This document shows, in pieces, positions 36,842-46,251 of a stretch of DNA of 64,000 nucleotides. The notes under the pieces were generated by a model, which was given only the letters and a program-made list of their open reading frames with translations, did not search any database and had not been told where the DNA came from. This DNA comes from JAKFWI01 sp031399165 (GTDB lineage: Bacteria; Pseudomonadota; Alphaproteobacteria; Caulobacterales; Aquidulcibacteraceae): the NCBI GenBank assembly GCA_031399165.1, contig JANNOO010000062.1, positions 16,114 through 80,113 of the forward strand, given 5' to 3'. Position 1 is the first letter of the stretch. The number at the start of each line of letters is the position of its first letter. A program made the position numbers and the translations under genes.

Positions 36842-38179
36842 TTGCCTTCTCAACGCCCGCTTGCCCGGCTTGCCCGTGAGATCGAAGCGATCGAGCCGCG
36901 CCGGCTGGAAGGGCGGGTGACGGGCGTTTCGGGGCTGCTGATCGAGGCGGCGGGACCCAGCGAAGCGCTGACCATCGGCGCCGGCGCGGTGATCGAGGGA
37001 CCAAATCCCGCCCGTGCGCAGATCGTCGGCTTTCGCGGAGACCGGGCGCTGCTGCTGCCGTTCGACAATGTCACGGCGCTGCGGCCTGGCGCGCGCGTGC
37101 GGATGGATAGCGCCGCGCAGATCGTGCGGCCGGGCGCTGGCTGGCTTGGCCGCGTCGTCGATGCGTTCGGCGCTCCGCTCGATGGCAAGGGACCGATCGC
37201 GCAGGGCAATCGCGCGCGCGAGATCAATTCAGCGGCGCCGGCCGCGCATTCGCGCGCGCGGGTCGGCGCCAAGCTGGATATGGGCGTGAAAGCGATCGAT
37301 ACGTTTGCCGCGCTTTGCCGCGGGCAGCGCATCGGCGTGTTCGCCGGCTCCGGCGTCGGCAAATCCGTCCTGATGAGCATGCTCGCGCGCGGCGCGGATG
37401 CGGACGTGATCGTGATCGGGCTGATCGGCGAACGCGGCCGCGAAGTGAAGGAATTCATCGAAGATACGTTGGGCGAAGACGGCCTCGCGCGCGCCGTCGT
37501 CGTCGTCGCCACGTCGGACGAGCCAGCTGCGCGCCGGCGCTTGGCCGCGCAGCTTTCCGCGTGCGTCGCCGAACATTTCCGCGACGAGGGCAAGGACGTG
37601 CTCCTGATGCTCGACAGCGTGACGCGTTTTGCGATGGCGCAGCGCGAGATCGGCCTGGCCGCTGGTGAGCCGCCGACAACGAAGGGCTACACACCGTCCG
37701 TGTTCGCCGAACTGCCGCGCCTGCTCGAACGGGCGGGGCCGGGCGTGGAGCGCAAGGGGCAGAGAGCCGGTTCGATCACCGGGATTTTCACCGTGCTGGT
37801 CGATGGCGACGATCACAACGAGCCGATCGCCGATGCGGTGCGCTCGATCCTCGATGGCCACATCGTGATGGAGCGGCGCATCGCCGAGCGCGGGCGCTAT
37901 CCGGCGATCAATGTGCTGAAATCGATCTCGCGGCTGATGCCGATGTGCCATGCGCCGGAGGAGAACGCGCTGATCGCGCGCGCCCGCGCGCTGATGAGCG
38001 CGTATGCAGACATGGAAGAATTAATCCGCATCGGCGCTTACAAGCTGGGCAGTGACGCCGAGCTTGATGAAGCAATCCGATTGCGCGGCGTATTGGAGGA
38101 ATTTTTGTCTCAGGACCGCAACGAGCGCATTTCCGGCGGACAGGCGTTCGCGATGCTTGAAGGGGCGCTGGCGTCATGA
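36842..38179 (+). CDS. fliI: flagellar export ATPase FliI
   Basis: A 445-residue FliI, the F1-beta-like ATPase of the flagellar type III export apparatus. Walker A lies in GVFAGSGVGKSVLM (near residue 170), followed by VIGLIGERGREVKEFIED, Walker B VLLMLDSVTRFAMAQREIGLAAGEPPTTKGY and the DDHNEPIADAVRSILDGHIVM region. The start is a TTG at 36842 behind AGGAAG. It overlaps fliJ by 4 bp and is divergent from ctrA, with a CtrA-like box between them. Confidence 0.96.
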   Translation: MPSQRPLARLAREIEAIEPRRLEGRVTGVSGLLIEAAGPSEALTIGAGAVIEGPNPARAQIVGFRGDRALLLPFDNVTALRPGARVRMDSAAQIVRPGAGWLGRVVDAFGAPLDGKGPIAQGNRAREINSAAPAAHSRARVGAKLDMGVKAIDTFAALCRGQRIGVFAGSGVGKSVLMSMLARGADADVIVIGLIGERGREVKEFIEDTLGEDGLARAVVVVATSDEPAARRRLAAQLSACVAEHFRDEGKDVLLMLDSVTRFAMAQREIGLAAGEPPTTKGYTPSVFAELPRLLERAGPGVERKGQRAGSITGIFTVLVDGDDHNEPIADAVRSILDGHIVMERRIAERGRYPAINVLKSISRLMPMCHAPEENALIARARALMSAYADMEELIRIGAYKLGSDAELDEAIRLRGVLEEFLSQDRNERISGGQAFAMLEGALAS

Positions 38180-38574
38180 GCGCGCTTTCCACGCTCGCCC
38201 GCATGGCGCGGCTACGGGCCGAAGCGTTGCAGCGCGAATTGGCTCTGCTCGACGAAACCCGCCGCACGCTCGATGCGCGAATCGTCGCCCACGACAAAAC
38301 CGTTCTGGCCGAGCAGCGCGAGGCGCTGGGCGATAGCATGGCGATGTTCGGCGCCTATGCGCAGGCCGCCCTGATGCAGCGCGCTCAAATGCTGATCGAA
38401 CGCGAAACCGCCGCGCATGCAGCGGAAATGCTGCGCGGGACACTCTCCGACGCGTTCATCGAACTGAAGAAGCTCGAAACGCTGATCGAGAATCAGGAAG
38501 CGCGGGAGCGGGCGGCAGAAGAAGCGCGCGAACGCGCCGAACTGGACGATCTGGCGGGGAGACGGGCGGGATAG
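38176..38574 (+). CDS. fliJ: flagellar export chaperone/stalk protein FliJ
   Basis: A 132-residue, almost fully helical protein with long heptad-like stretches (ARMARLRAEALQRELALLDETRRTLDARI and RAAEEARERAELDDLAGR). This is the antiparallel coiled coil of FliJ, which inserts in the FliI hexamer and links it to FlhA. The start lies in an ATGA overlap with fliI. FliJ is poorly conserved in sequence, so the call rests on length, coiled coil and position. Confidence 0.85.
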   Translation: MSALSTLARMARLRAEALQRELALLDETRRTLDARIVAHDKTVLAEQREALGDSMAMFGAYAQAALMQRAQMLIERETAAHAAEMLRGTLSDAFIELKKLETLIENQEARERAAEEARERAELDDLAGRRAG

Positions 38575-38676
38575 CCCCGCGAGGCTGCACTTTGGAACGG
38601 ATGGGCCGGCTCAAATCTGCTAGCGTGGTCGTGACTGGCGGAATTGACTCCAGCCTCGTGTTGTTCGGATAGCCGC

Positions 38677-39750
38677 ATGATCAAGGAATTTGGCTGGAGC
38701 GATGCGCTTCAAGCCGCGTTCGCGCCACATGCCGCGGCGGGTTTATCGCCCGCGCGCGTCGTCGCGCATCATCGCGGCCTTTGGCGGCTGGTGGCGCACG
38801 CGGGAGAGTGTGCGGGACGGCTAAGCGGGCGCTTTGCCGCCGAGGCGGCGGCGGGCGCCCATCCGGTGGTCGGCGATTGGCTCGCGATTAGCCGCGTCGA
38901 TGACGATGGTGACGCCCTAATCCACGCTCTTATGCCGCGCAAGAGTTCGTTCGCACGCCGGGCGGCGGGCGGCGTCGGCGTACAGATCGTCGCCGCCAAT
39001 GTCGACATCGCCTTCTTGATCGCTGGGCTGAACAACGATCTCAATCCGCGCCGACTTGAGCGCTATCTGGTGGCGGCGCGCGATAGCGGTGCGTCGCCTG
39101 TCATTGTGCTGACCAAGCTGGATTTGAGTTCAGATGCGGCCGGCCAGCGCCAGGCGGTCGATGACATTGCGGCGGGAGCGCCGGTGGTGGCGCTTTCTGC
39201 GATGACCGGCCAAGGGCTGGAGGCGCTCGATCGCTGGCTGCAGCCGGGCGTGACGGCGGTCCTGCTGGGAAGCTCCGGCGCCGGCAAATCCACCTTGCTG
39301 AATGCCTTGGCGCGCGAGGAGTTGATGTCAACCGGCGCTGTCCGGAAGGGCGATGATCGGGGGCGCCATACCACGACGCACAGGGAGTTGTTTCGTCTGC
39401 CTGGCGGCGCGCTGGTGATCGACACGCCGGGTATGCGTGAACTTGGCTTGGTTGCGGAAGACACGGCGCTGGACCAAAGCTTCGTTGACATCACGGCGCT
39501 CATTCCGGCATGCAGATTTTCCAATTGCACGCATTCGGCGGAGCCTGATTGCGCCATTCTCGCGGCGCTGGCCGACGAAAGTCTGAGCGCCGAGCGCTGG
39601 CAGTCGTATCTGAAACTGCAGCGCGAAGTGGCATTCATCGTGCGCAAGGATGATCCGGCCGCCGAGGCCGAGCATCGGGCGCAATGGAAGCAGATCCACA
39701 AGACCCAGCGCGCCAAATACAAGCAGCGCCGCGATGGTAAAGACGGTTAG
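38677..39750 (+). CDS. rsgA: ribosome small subunit-dependent GTPase RsgA
   Basis: An RsgA/YjeQ of 357 residues, a circularly permuted GTPase in late 30S assembly. Motif order is G4 (VLTKLDLS), G1 (LLGSSGAGKSTLLNAL), then G3 (DTPGMRELG), preceded by an OB-fold (about 40-100). The C-terminal zinc site is CRFSNCTHSAEPDC. Start ATG at 38677 (MIKEFGWSDALQ). It stands alone between the fliIJ operon and a 0.5-kb gap. Confidence 0.95.
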   Translation: MIKEFGWSDALQAAFAPHAAAGLSPARVVAHHRGLWRLVAHAGECAGRLSGRFAAEAAAGAHPVVGDWLAISRVDDDGDALIHALMPRKSSFARRAAGGVGVQIVAANVDIAFLIAGLNNDLNPRRLERYLVAARDSGASPVIVLTKLDLSSDAAGQRQAVDDIAAGAPVVALSAMTGQGLEALDRWLQPGVTAVLLGSSGAGKSTLLNALAREELMSTGAVRKGDDRGRHTTTHRELFRLPGGALVIDTPGMRELGLVAEDTALDQSFVDITALIPACRFSNCTHSAEPDCAILAALADESLSAERWQSYLKLQREVAFIVRKDDPAAEAEHRAQWKQIHKTQRAKYKQRRDGKDG

Positions 39751-39875
39751 CGGACTAGGTCGGCCCGCCCGCGAATGACCGTTTGCGGCATAGACCGGCG
39801 CCTACCCCACAGGCGCAGGCGTCAAAAGCGCGGAAAGTCAGCGCTCTCAAAAAATCTAATCCGGCCTGCTTCAAT

Positions 39876-40222
39876 CCTCCCGCATAATGCCCTCGCCATG
39901 ACACGGGAGGGTTTCGGAGCGCTCCGAAAGCATCGAAATGTCAGGGCGGCGATCGGTGCGGACTCTGCCTTCGGGGTATTTGAAACCGAAGGGTCCGGGG
40001 CTGTCGGAAGCCTCGCGCACAAACCGGAAACTGGGCTTGGAGCTAAGCCTCTGGTGTTCCATCCAGAGCGCGAGCCGCTGGGCCAAGTACAACTCCTCGG
40101 TCCCTGTCCGGGGTAAACGATCGCAAACCGGGGCGCGTGCAAAGCGCAGGCGCTGCGAAAGCAGCGTCAGTAAAAACAAACTCGGCGCAATGCGTGCGCC
40201 CCGTACCTCCCCTTTGCGGGAG
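39876..40222. other. hairpin-rich intergenic region, possible structured RNA or small gene
   Basis: In the 526-bp gap between rsgA and the flhG-like gene, eight stems follow in 350 bp: 39876/39904 (7 bp), an 18-bp palindrome 39912-39929, CCTTCGG/CCGAAGG at 39968/39986, GGCTT/AAGCC at 40034/40045, CTCTGG/CCAGAG at 40049/40063, CGCTGC-GAAA-GCAGCG at 40151-40166 (GNRA tetraloop), GGCGCA/TGCGCC at 40184/40195 and CTCCC/GGGAG at 40207/40218. A minus-strand frame at 39871-40179 (102 codons, TTG start) is also open and not low-complexity. I recognise neither a known RNA nor a protein family. Confidence 0.4.
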
Positions 40223-40276
40223 ACTGATGTTTGAAACGCGGAGCGAAAGCCCGTGAACGCGAAATTGCGTCTAGCG

Positions 40277-41092
40277 CTACAGCGCGCCTTCGCTCGCCAG
40301 CGTTTCCGCCACGCGCATCACATCATCCAGCGCGGCGCTGGTGGGATGCCTTACGGGCAGGGGCGTCTGCGCGCGGATCGAGTCGGTCACGCGCGGATCG
40401 CGGACGATGATGCCGGCCAGCGGCGGGCGGAAGCCGAGATAGGTTTCGGCTGCTTTCGCCAGTTGTTCGTACACGCGCCGCCCGGAGGGGCGCTTCTCGG
40501 CCATGTTGATCACGATCCAGGGCGGCGTGGATTCGGGATGGTGGATGCGCTGAATTTTCAGGAACGCGTAGGCGTCGGTCAGCGCGGGCGGTTCTTCTGT
40601 GGTGACGACGACGCAGCGGTCCGCCTGACGCGCGAGGCGCATCACGCAGGGATCGATTCCGGCGGCGCAGTCCAGGATCAGCCGGTCGTAATGGAGCGCC
40701 AGCGTCGAAACGCCGGTGGCGATCTTGCCCACGTCCTCCAGCGATAGCGAAGCCAGTGCGCCCGAGCCTGAATGGCCGGGCAGTAGATCGAACCCGCCGG
40801 TTTTGCCGGCGCCGCCCATTACGGGCGTTACGGCGTCTTCCAGCTCCACCCAGCCGCGCATAACGGCCGCAAGGTCCGCCTGCGGGCGAACGCCGAGCTG
40901 CACGTCGACATTGGCAAGGCCAATATCGCCATCGACCAGCAGCGTGCGCTTGCCCAGCCGGCCGTAAACGCAAGCGAGCGTTGAGGAAAGCCACGTCTTC
41001 CCCACGCCGCCCTTGCCCGACGCGATCGCAAAGATCGGCGCCGGCCTGGCGCGGACGCCGATCGCGGTACGGGATGACGGAACGGCGGACAT
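40277..41092 (-). CDS. flhG: MinD/ParA-family ATPase, FlhG/FleN-like
   Basis: A 271-residue P-loop ATPase with the deviant Walker A ASGKGGVGKTWLSSTLA, switch I LLVDGDIGLANVDVQLG and LILDCAAGIDPCVM. The GLANVD(V/I) phrase is typical of FlhG/FleN, the MinD-like ATPases that set flagellar number and place. Flagellar genes surround it, but the FlhF partner is not in the window. The shortened C-terminus gives no clear amphipathic helix, so plain MinD-like is an alternative. Start ATG at 41092. Confidence 0.75.
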   Translation of the reverse strand: MSAVPSSRTAIGVRARPAPIFAIASGKGGVGKTWLSSTLACVYGRLGKRTLLVDGDIGLANVDVQLGVRPQADLAAVMRGWVELEDAVTPVMGGAGKTGGFDLLPGHSGSGALASLSLEDVGKIATGVSTLALHYDRLILDCAAGIDPCVMRLARQADRCVVVTTEEPPALTDAYAFLKIQRIHHPESTPPWIVINMAEKRPSGRRVYEQLAKAAETYLGFRPPLAGIIVRDPRVTDSIRAQTPLPVRHPTSAALDDVMRVAETLASEGAL

Positions 41093-41141
41093 ATTGAACT
41101 CCGCGCCCATCCTGCCCCGGTGAATCTTTAGGCGGAGTTAC

Positions 41142-41156
41142 TTAACTTGAATTTAC
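41142..41156. promoter_or_regulatory. CtrA-like box between flhG-like gene and membrane protein
   Basis: TTAA-N7-TTAC on the plus strand (GTAA-N7-TTAA on the minus), one mismatch from the CtrA box core. It lies 50 bp upstream of the flhG-like start and about 70 bp upstream of the divergent gene, so it could serve either. Confidence 0.4.
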
Positions 41157-41226
41157 ATTTGGAGATTGGAAGACGTTGCGTCCGCGCACCGCTTGGGCAT
41201 TGTCGCGCTCTGGGGGCGGGGATGTC

Positions 41227-42843
41227 ATGGCAGCGCAAGCGATTGAGGGGTTGAGGCGCCGTTTTGGCCAAGGCTTCAGCGCCATCAATTTGATCCTGGC
41301 GGCGGTTTTCTTCGCTGGCGTGGCGCATTTGGCTTTCCTGCCGGTGTGGGAGGGCTTCGACGAATATGCTCACTACTCGTCGGTGCAGCAGATCGCCGAC
41401 ACGGGGACGATTCCGCGCTACGGCGTGGCGCATCTGTCCGCCGACGTGGAGCGCTATCCGGGGCCCTGGCCCTATACGAGCGTGGGCGGCCCGAATTTCG
41501 ATCCGCCCGGCCATCCCAGTTACCGATCCTATCGGGAGAGCGGCGGCGCGCTCGCGCGGCATGTGCAGCGCCAGTATCAACCCGCGGCGGATCTGAACTG
41601 GCAGGCGCAGCATGCGCCGCTGTTCTACGCGTTGATGGCGCCCGTCTATCTGGCGACCAAGACGTGGAGCTGGGTCGATCATCTTTTCGTGTTGCGTTTC
41701 GCGGCCTGGACGATTGCCTTCGCCGGCATCGCCATTGGCGCCAAAGCGACGGCGCGTCTGACCGGCGACGATCGATCTGGGCTCGTCATCGCCGCCTACC
41801 CATTGCTGGCGCCGGAATTCTTTTCCGAGATGGCGCGCCTGGGCAACGATTCCCTGTGCTTGCTGTTGCTGTCGGCGGCGTGGGCGACGAGCTTGGGGAT
41901 GTTGAAGGGGCAGGGCGGCTATCGTCCCGCGCTCGCGCTTGCCGGCGTGCTTGGGCTGGGATTGCTCACGAAGGCGTTTTTCCTGGCGGTGACGGCGGGC
42001 GTTGTCGCGCTGCTGGCGCTGCGCTGGATCAAGAGCCGCACGGCGGACGATCTGCGCGATGTGCTTGTCGTCGGCGCTGGCGCCGCGGCGCTCGGGCTCT
42101 GGTGGTACGTGCGAAACTATATCGAGCTGGGCTCTTTCACCGGCGCGAATGATTTTATCCGCACCAGCGCGGGCTTCGATATGTGGCGTGGCCTGCTGGA
42201 AAATTTCTCGCTGAGCCGCGTCATCCATGGCGGCGCCGAATTGTTGATGACCTATGCCGCGGTTGGAACGTGGTCACTGGTCATTCCGCCGCTTGCGCTG
42301 TGGGTTGCGCCGCTTCTTCTGCCCGCCTTTGCGCTGACCAGTTGGGCGCTCCGGAGCCGCAAACAGGTTGACCTTGCCGGTCTGGCGCCGGTGTTCTTCG
42401 TTGCGCCGCTTCTGGGCGGCCTCTTGTGGCATATGCTTCATAACCTGGCGCTTCCTGCGCGTATGGCCGGCACGCCGGGCTGGTACCTGCACATCGCAGC
42501 AGCGCCGATCGCCTTTGCAATGGCGCGCGGCTGGCGGCCACGGCTTTGCGCGGCGCTGGCGGCGCTGGCCTTCGCCGCGTGGATAGCGCTTGAATTGTTG
42601 TTGCTCTCTCTGTTCAGCGGGTGCTCGATCAAAACCGGGTCAGGCAAAGGCTATGTTTTCGATGGCGCATCGTGCTTCATCGATCTTCGCGCGCTCGACG
42701 CGATCGCAACGCCTTGGCTCGGTATTGTCGCATCTGCGCTGGTGATCGGCTTGCTGGCCGCTGCGGCATGGAAAAGCCGCGTCTTTACACCACGCCCAGC
42801 GCCTTCAGCTTCGCTTTCGGATGCACTTCGTTCTGGCTCATGA
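41227..42843 (+). CDS. polytopic membrane protein, GT-C/DUF2142-like
   Basis: A protein of 538 residues with about ten transmembrane helices. After the first helix is a large loop with EGFDEYAHYSSVQQIADTGTIPRYG and later NWQAQHAPLFYALMAPVYL, in the style of Asp-dependent GT-C/PMT-type transferases and DUF2142 proteins. This suggests a lipid-linked sugar transferase, unproven. I start at the ATG at 41227, which has GGGG 7 bp upstream, rather than a TTG at 41176. Its last 59 bp overlap the 3' end of flhA tail to tail. Confidence 0.7.
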   Translation: MAAQAIEGLRRRFGQGFSAINLILAAVFFAGVAHLAFLPVWEGFDEYAHYSSVQQIADTGTIPRYGVAHLSADVERYPGPWPYTSVGGPNFDPPGHPSYRSYRESGGALARHVQRQYQPAADLNWQAQHAPLFYALMAPVYLATKTWSWVDHLFVLRFAAWTIAFAGIAIGAKATARLTGDDRSGLVIAAYPLLAPEFFSEMARLGNDSLCLLLLSAAWATSLGMLKGQGGYRPALALAGVLGLGLLTKAFFLAVTAGVVALLALRWIKSRTADDLRDVLVVGAGAAALGLWWYVRNYIELGSFTGANDFIRTSAGFDMWRGLLENFSLSRVIHGGAELLMTYAAVGTWSLVIPPLALWVAPLLLPAFALTSWALRSRKQVDLAGLAPVFFVAPLLGGLLWHMLHNLALPARMAGTPGWYLHIAAAPIAFAMARGWRPRLCAALAALAFAAWIALELLLLSLFSGCSIKTGSGKGYVFDGASCFIDLRALDAIATPWLGIVASALVIGLLAAAAWKSRVFTPRPAPSASLSDALRSGS

Positions 42844-44866
42844 CGTTGGTCATCGGGCGGAAGCGGTCGATCAAGCTGCGGACGTAGGGGCGGATCATCG
42901 GGGAGGTGAGCAGGATCGGCGTTTCGCCGCTGGCGCCGGCGCGCTCAAACGCGCTGCGTATGTCGGAAACGAATTGGTGCAGCTTGGATGGCGCGAGCGC
43001 CAGCTGACGGTCGTTCTTGTCTCCGATCAGCGCTTCGGCGAACGCCTGCTCCCATGCAGGCGAAAGCGTCATGATCGGCAGCGAACCATCGGCGCCGCGG
43101 AACTGGTGGCTGAGCTGCCGCGCCAGGCGCATGCGGACGTGTTCGGTGATCTGGCTGAGATCGTGCGTTGTAGGCGCGGCCTCGCTGATCGCTTCGACGA
43201 TGGCGCCGAGATCGCGGATCGAGACGCGTTCCTTGAGCAGGTTTTGCAGGATGCGCTGTACGCCGGACCAGGAGACGTGGCTGGGCGCGACATCGTCGAG
43301 CAGGCTTTGCGTATCCTTCGGAAGATCCTTTATCAGCTTTTTGGTCTCGGCGAAGGTCAACAGATCCGCCATGTGCTCCTTGATGATCTCGGTGAGGTGC
43401 GTGGTGAGCACGGTGGCGGGATCAACGATTGTGTAGCCGCGGAACGCCGCGTCCTCGCGCGCGCTTTCAGCGATCCATTTGGCGTCGAGGCCGAAGGCGG
43501 GCTCCTTCACCGCTTCGCCAGGAATGGATACGCCCACGCCGGTCGGGTCCATCGACAGCAACTCGCCGAGCTTCAGGCGGCCGCGGCCCGCTTCCATCTC
43601 GCGCACGCGAATGGCGTAATTGTCCGAAGGAAGCTGCACGTTATCGAGAATGCGCACTGGCGGCGTGATAAAGCCGAGATCCTGCGCCAACGATTTGCGC
43701 AGCGCTTTCACCTGGTCGGTCAGGCGGCGGCCCTGCACATCGTTCAGCAGCGAGAGGAGGCCAAAGCCCAACTCGATGCGGATTTCGTCCATTGCCAGCG
43801 CGGCGCCAGGCGACTCATCGGGCGCCGGCTTTGCGGCCTCGACAGCGGCGGCCTTCGCCTTGGCTTCCGTAACCCTTGTGGCCTTGCGCAAACGAAACGC
43901 GAGCGCGCCGCAGCAAACGGCTAGAATCCAGAACGGTACAATCGGCATGCCCGGCAGGATACCGATCATAAACGCGCAGACGGCCACGATGCCCAAAGTC
44001 TGCGGGTAGCCGGCGAGCTGTTTGGCGAACGCGGCTGACGCCTGGCCCTCGACGCCGGCTTTCGAAACGAGCAAGCCCGACGCCACCGAAATAACCAGCG
44101 CCGGCACCTGCGCCACGAGGCCGTCGCCAACGGTTAGCCGCGTGTAAACGTCGCCGGCCTGCTCGATCGGCATGCCGTGGCTGACGACGCCGATGACGAT
44201 TCCGCCGATGACGTTGATGACGGTGATCAGCAGCCCTGCGATCGCATCGCCGCGCACGAATTTGCTCGCGCCGTCCATGGCGCCAAAGAAATTGCTTTCT
44301 TCTTCGAGTTCTTTGCGCCGCTTGCGGGCCTGGTCCTCGGTGATCAGGCCGGAGCTGAGATCGGCGTCGATCGCCATCTGCTTGCCGGGCATGGCGTCGA
44401 GCGTGAAGCGCGCGGCGACTTCGGCGATCCGCGTTGAACCTTTGGTGATGACTACGAAGTTCACGATCACAAGGATCACGAACACGATCACGCCGATGAT
44501 GAAATTGCCGCCCATGACGAAATCGCCAAAAGCCTTGATCACCTGGCCCGCGGATTCGTCGCCGCCATGGCCATGCGTGAGAATGAGGCGCGTGGACGCG
44601 ACGTTGAGCGAAAGGCGGAACAGGGTGGTGAGCAGCAGCACCGCCGGGAATGAGGTGAATTCAAGCGGCCTTTGAACCAGCAGCGCGGTCAGCAGAACAA
44701 GAATGGACACGGTGATCGACAGCGCCAGCAGCATGTCCATCACAATCGCCGGCAATGGCGTAAGCAAGATCGCCAGCACGCCGAGAACGATGGCGGCCAG
44801 CGCCACGTCGCCGCGCATAACGCCGCGGCGGACGTCCTTTAAGTCGAACGAAGCAATGTCAGCCAT
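42785..44866 (-). CDS. flhA: flagellar export gate protein FlhA
   Basis: A 693-residue FlhA, the export gate component. The N-terminal half holds eight transmembrane segments, with SLNVASTRLILTHG and the FHIPEP-region equivalent MPGKQMAIDADLSSGLITEDQARKRR. The cytosolic nonameric domain begins near residue 340 and ends in a PEVHPKAKLKALGVV-like tail. It is last in the fliF-fliG-fliH-fliN-flbD-flhA operon and starts 12 bp after flbD. Confidence 0.96.
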   Translation of the reverse strand: MADIASFDLKDVRRGVMRGDVALAAIVLGVLAILLTPLPAIVMDMLLALSITVSILVLLTALLVQRPLEFTSFPAVLLLTTLFRLSLNVASTRLILTHGHGGDESAGQVIKAFGDFVMGGNFIIGVIVFVILVIVNFVVITKGSTRIAEVAARFTLDAMPGKQMAIDADLSSGLITEDQARKRRKELEEESNFFGAMDGASKFVRGDAIAGLLITVINVIGGIVIGVVSHGMPIEQAGDVYTRLTVGDGLVAQVPALVISVASGLLVSKAGVEGQASAAFAKQLAGYPQTLGIVAVCAFMIGILPGMPIVPFWILAVCCGALAFRLRKATRVTEAKAKAAAVEAAKPAPDESPGAALAMDEIRIELGFGLLSLLNDVQGRRLTDQVKALRKSLAQDLGFITPPVRILDNVQLPSDNYAIRVREMEAGRGRLKLGELLSMDPTGVGVSIPGEAVKEPAFGLDAKWIAESAREDAAFRGYTIVDPATVLTTHLTEIIKEHMADLLTFAETKKLIKDLPKDTQSLLDDVAPSHVSWSGVQRILQNLLKERVSIRDLGAIVEAISEAAPTTHDLSQITEHVRMRLARQLSHQFRGADGSLPIMTLSPAWEQAFAEALIGDKNDRQLALAPSKLHQFVSDIRSAFERAGASGETPILLTSPMIRPYVRSLIDRFRPMTNVMSQNEVHPKAKLKALGVV

Positions 44867-44878
44867 TTGTTATGATGC

Positions 44879-46228
44879 TCACGCCGCCGTTCCCACCGCC
44901 GATGGCGGCACGGCGACGCCCTCGTCGGCATATTGCTTCAGCTTGTTGCGCAGGGTGCGGATCGAGATGCCCAGGATCGTCGCCGCGTGTGTGCGGTTGC
45001 CCAGGCAATGGGTGAGGGTTTCGAGGATCAATCCTTGCTCGACCTCGGCCACCGTGCGGCCGACCATGGCGCGTGAGGCGGCGTCAGCGGCGTGGCGCGT
45101 GGCTTCGTTGCTGGCGGCGTCTACCGGCGCGCCATCAGGCGCGCGAATGGCGGCGGCGCCGATCTCCACGTCATTGCTGAGCAGTACGGCGCGGTGCATC
45201 GCGTTTTCAAGTTCGCGCACATTGCCGCGCCAGGGGTGGGCCATGACTGCGGCCAGCGCATCGGGCCCAAGCCGCTTGCAGGGCCGGCCGTTCGCGGCGC
45301 CGTATTTATCGATGAAGAATTGCGCCAGCGTCGGCAAATCCTTGCGCCGCTCGCGCAGGGAAGGGACACGCAGGTTCACGACATTGAGCCGGTAGAGCAA
45401 ATCCTGACGGAAGTCGCCGTCGCGCACGGCCTGCGTGAGATCGCGGTTTGACGTGGCGATGATGCGGATGTTGACCGGCACGGGCTTGGCGCCGCCAACG
45501 CGGTCGATCACGCGCTCCTGGATCGCGCGAAGCAGCTTGGCCTGCAGGCGCGCGTCCATTTCGCTGATTTCGTCCAGCAGCAGCGTGCCGCTATTTGCTT
45601 CCTCAAATTTGCCGATGCGCCGGGCCACAGCGCCGGTGAACGCGCCTTTCTCATGGCCGAACAATTCGCTTTCGAGCAGATTTTCGGGAATTGCCGCGCA
45701 ATTTACGGCGATAAATGGCGCGTCGCGGCGCTTTGAGCGCTGGTGTACGTAACGCGCCATGACTTCCTTGCCGGCGCCGCTTTCGCCGGTGATGAGGATC
45801 GACGCATCCGACGGGGCCACCTGATCGGCCATCGTCAGGATGTCGCGCATCACCTGATCTTCGGCGATCATTGGGCGTTCGTCGTCGCACACCGCCGCCA
45901 GCACGGCGGCGATCAACTCGGCATCCGGCGGGAGAGGGATGAATTCCTTGGCGCCGGCGCGAATTGCATCGCCGGCGGTTTTTGCATCCGCTTTGATCCC
46001 GCAGGCCACGATCGGCACCATGATGTGCTCGGCCTCGTTCGCGGCGATCAGCGCCGCTATGTCGAGGCTGACATCGACCATCAACAGATCGGCGCCGCGT
46101 CCGGCGCGCAGGGCCGCCGTCGCCTGTATGATGGTATCTACCTGCGCGACCTTGGCGCCGCGGTCCATGGCGATTTTCGTCGCCGCCGCGATCTGGCCGT
46201 TCAGCGATCCTACGATGAGCACGCGCAT
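44879..46228 (-). CDS. flbD: sigma-54-dependent flagellar regulator FlbD
   Basis: A 449-residue bacterial enhancer-binding protein. The receiver-like N-terminus (about 1-115) lacks the usual early acidic pair (MRVLIVGSLNGQI), consistent with the unusual activation of FlbD. The AAA+ domain has GESGAGKE, the sigma-54-contact loop GAFTGA and DEISEMDARLQAKLLR. A Fis-type HTH (GNRTHAATILGISIRTLRNKLKQY) ends it. FlbD activates class III hook/filament genes and represses fliF in Caulobacter. It sits between fliN and flhA as there. Confidence 0.95.
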   Translation of the reverse strand: MRVLIVGSLNGQIAAATKIAMDRGAKVAQVDTIIQATAALRAGRGADLLMVDVSLDIAALIAANEAEHIMVPIVACGIKADAKTAGDAIRAGAKEFIPLPPDAELIAAVLAAVCDDERPMIAEDQVMRDILTMADQVAPSDASILITGESGAGKEVMARYVHQRSKRRDAPFIAVNCAAIPENLLESELFGHEKGAFTGAVARRIGKFEEANSGTLLLDEISEMDARLQAKLLRAIQERVIDRVGGAKPVPVNIRIIATSNRDLTQAVRDGDFRQDLLYRLNVVNLRVPSLRERRKDLPTLAQFFIDKYGAANGRPCKRLGPDALAAVMAHPWRGNVRELENAMHRAVLLSNDVEIGAAAIRAPDGAPVDAASNEATRHAADAASRAMVGRTVAEVEQGLILETLTHCLGNRTHAATILGISIRTLRNKLKQYADEGVAVPPSAVGTAA

Positions 46229-46251
46229 GAGCTTCGTCCTTCAACCGGCGC

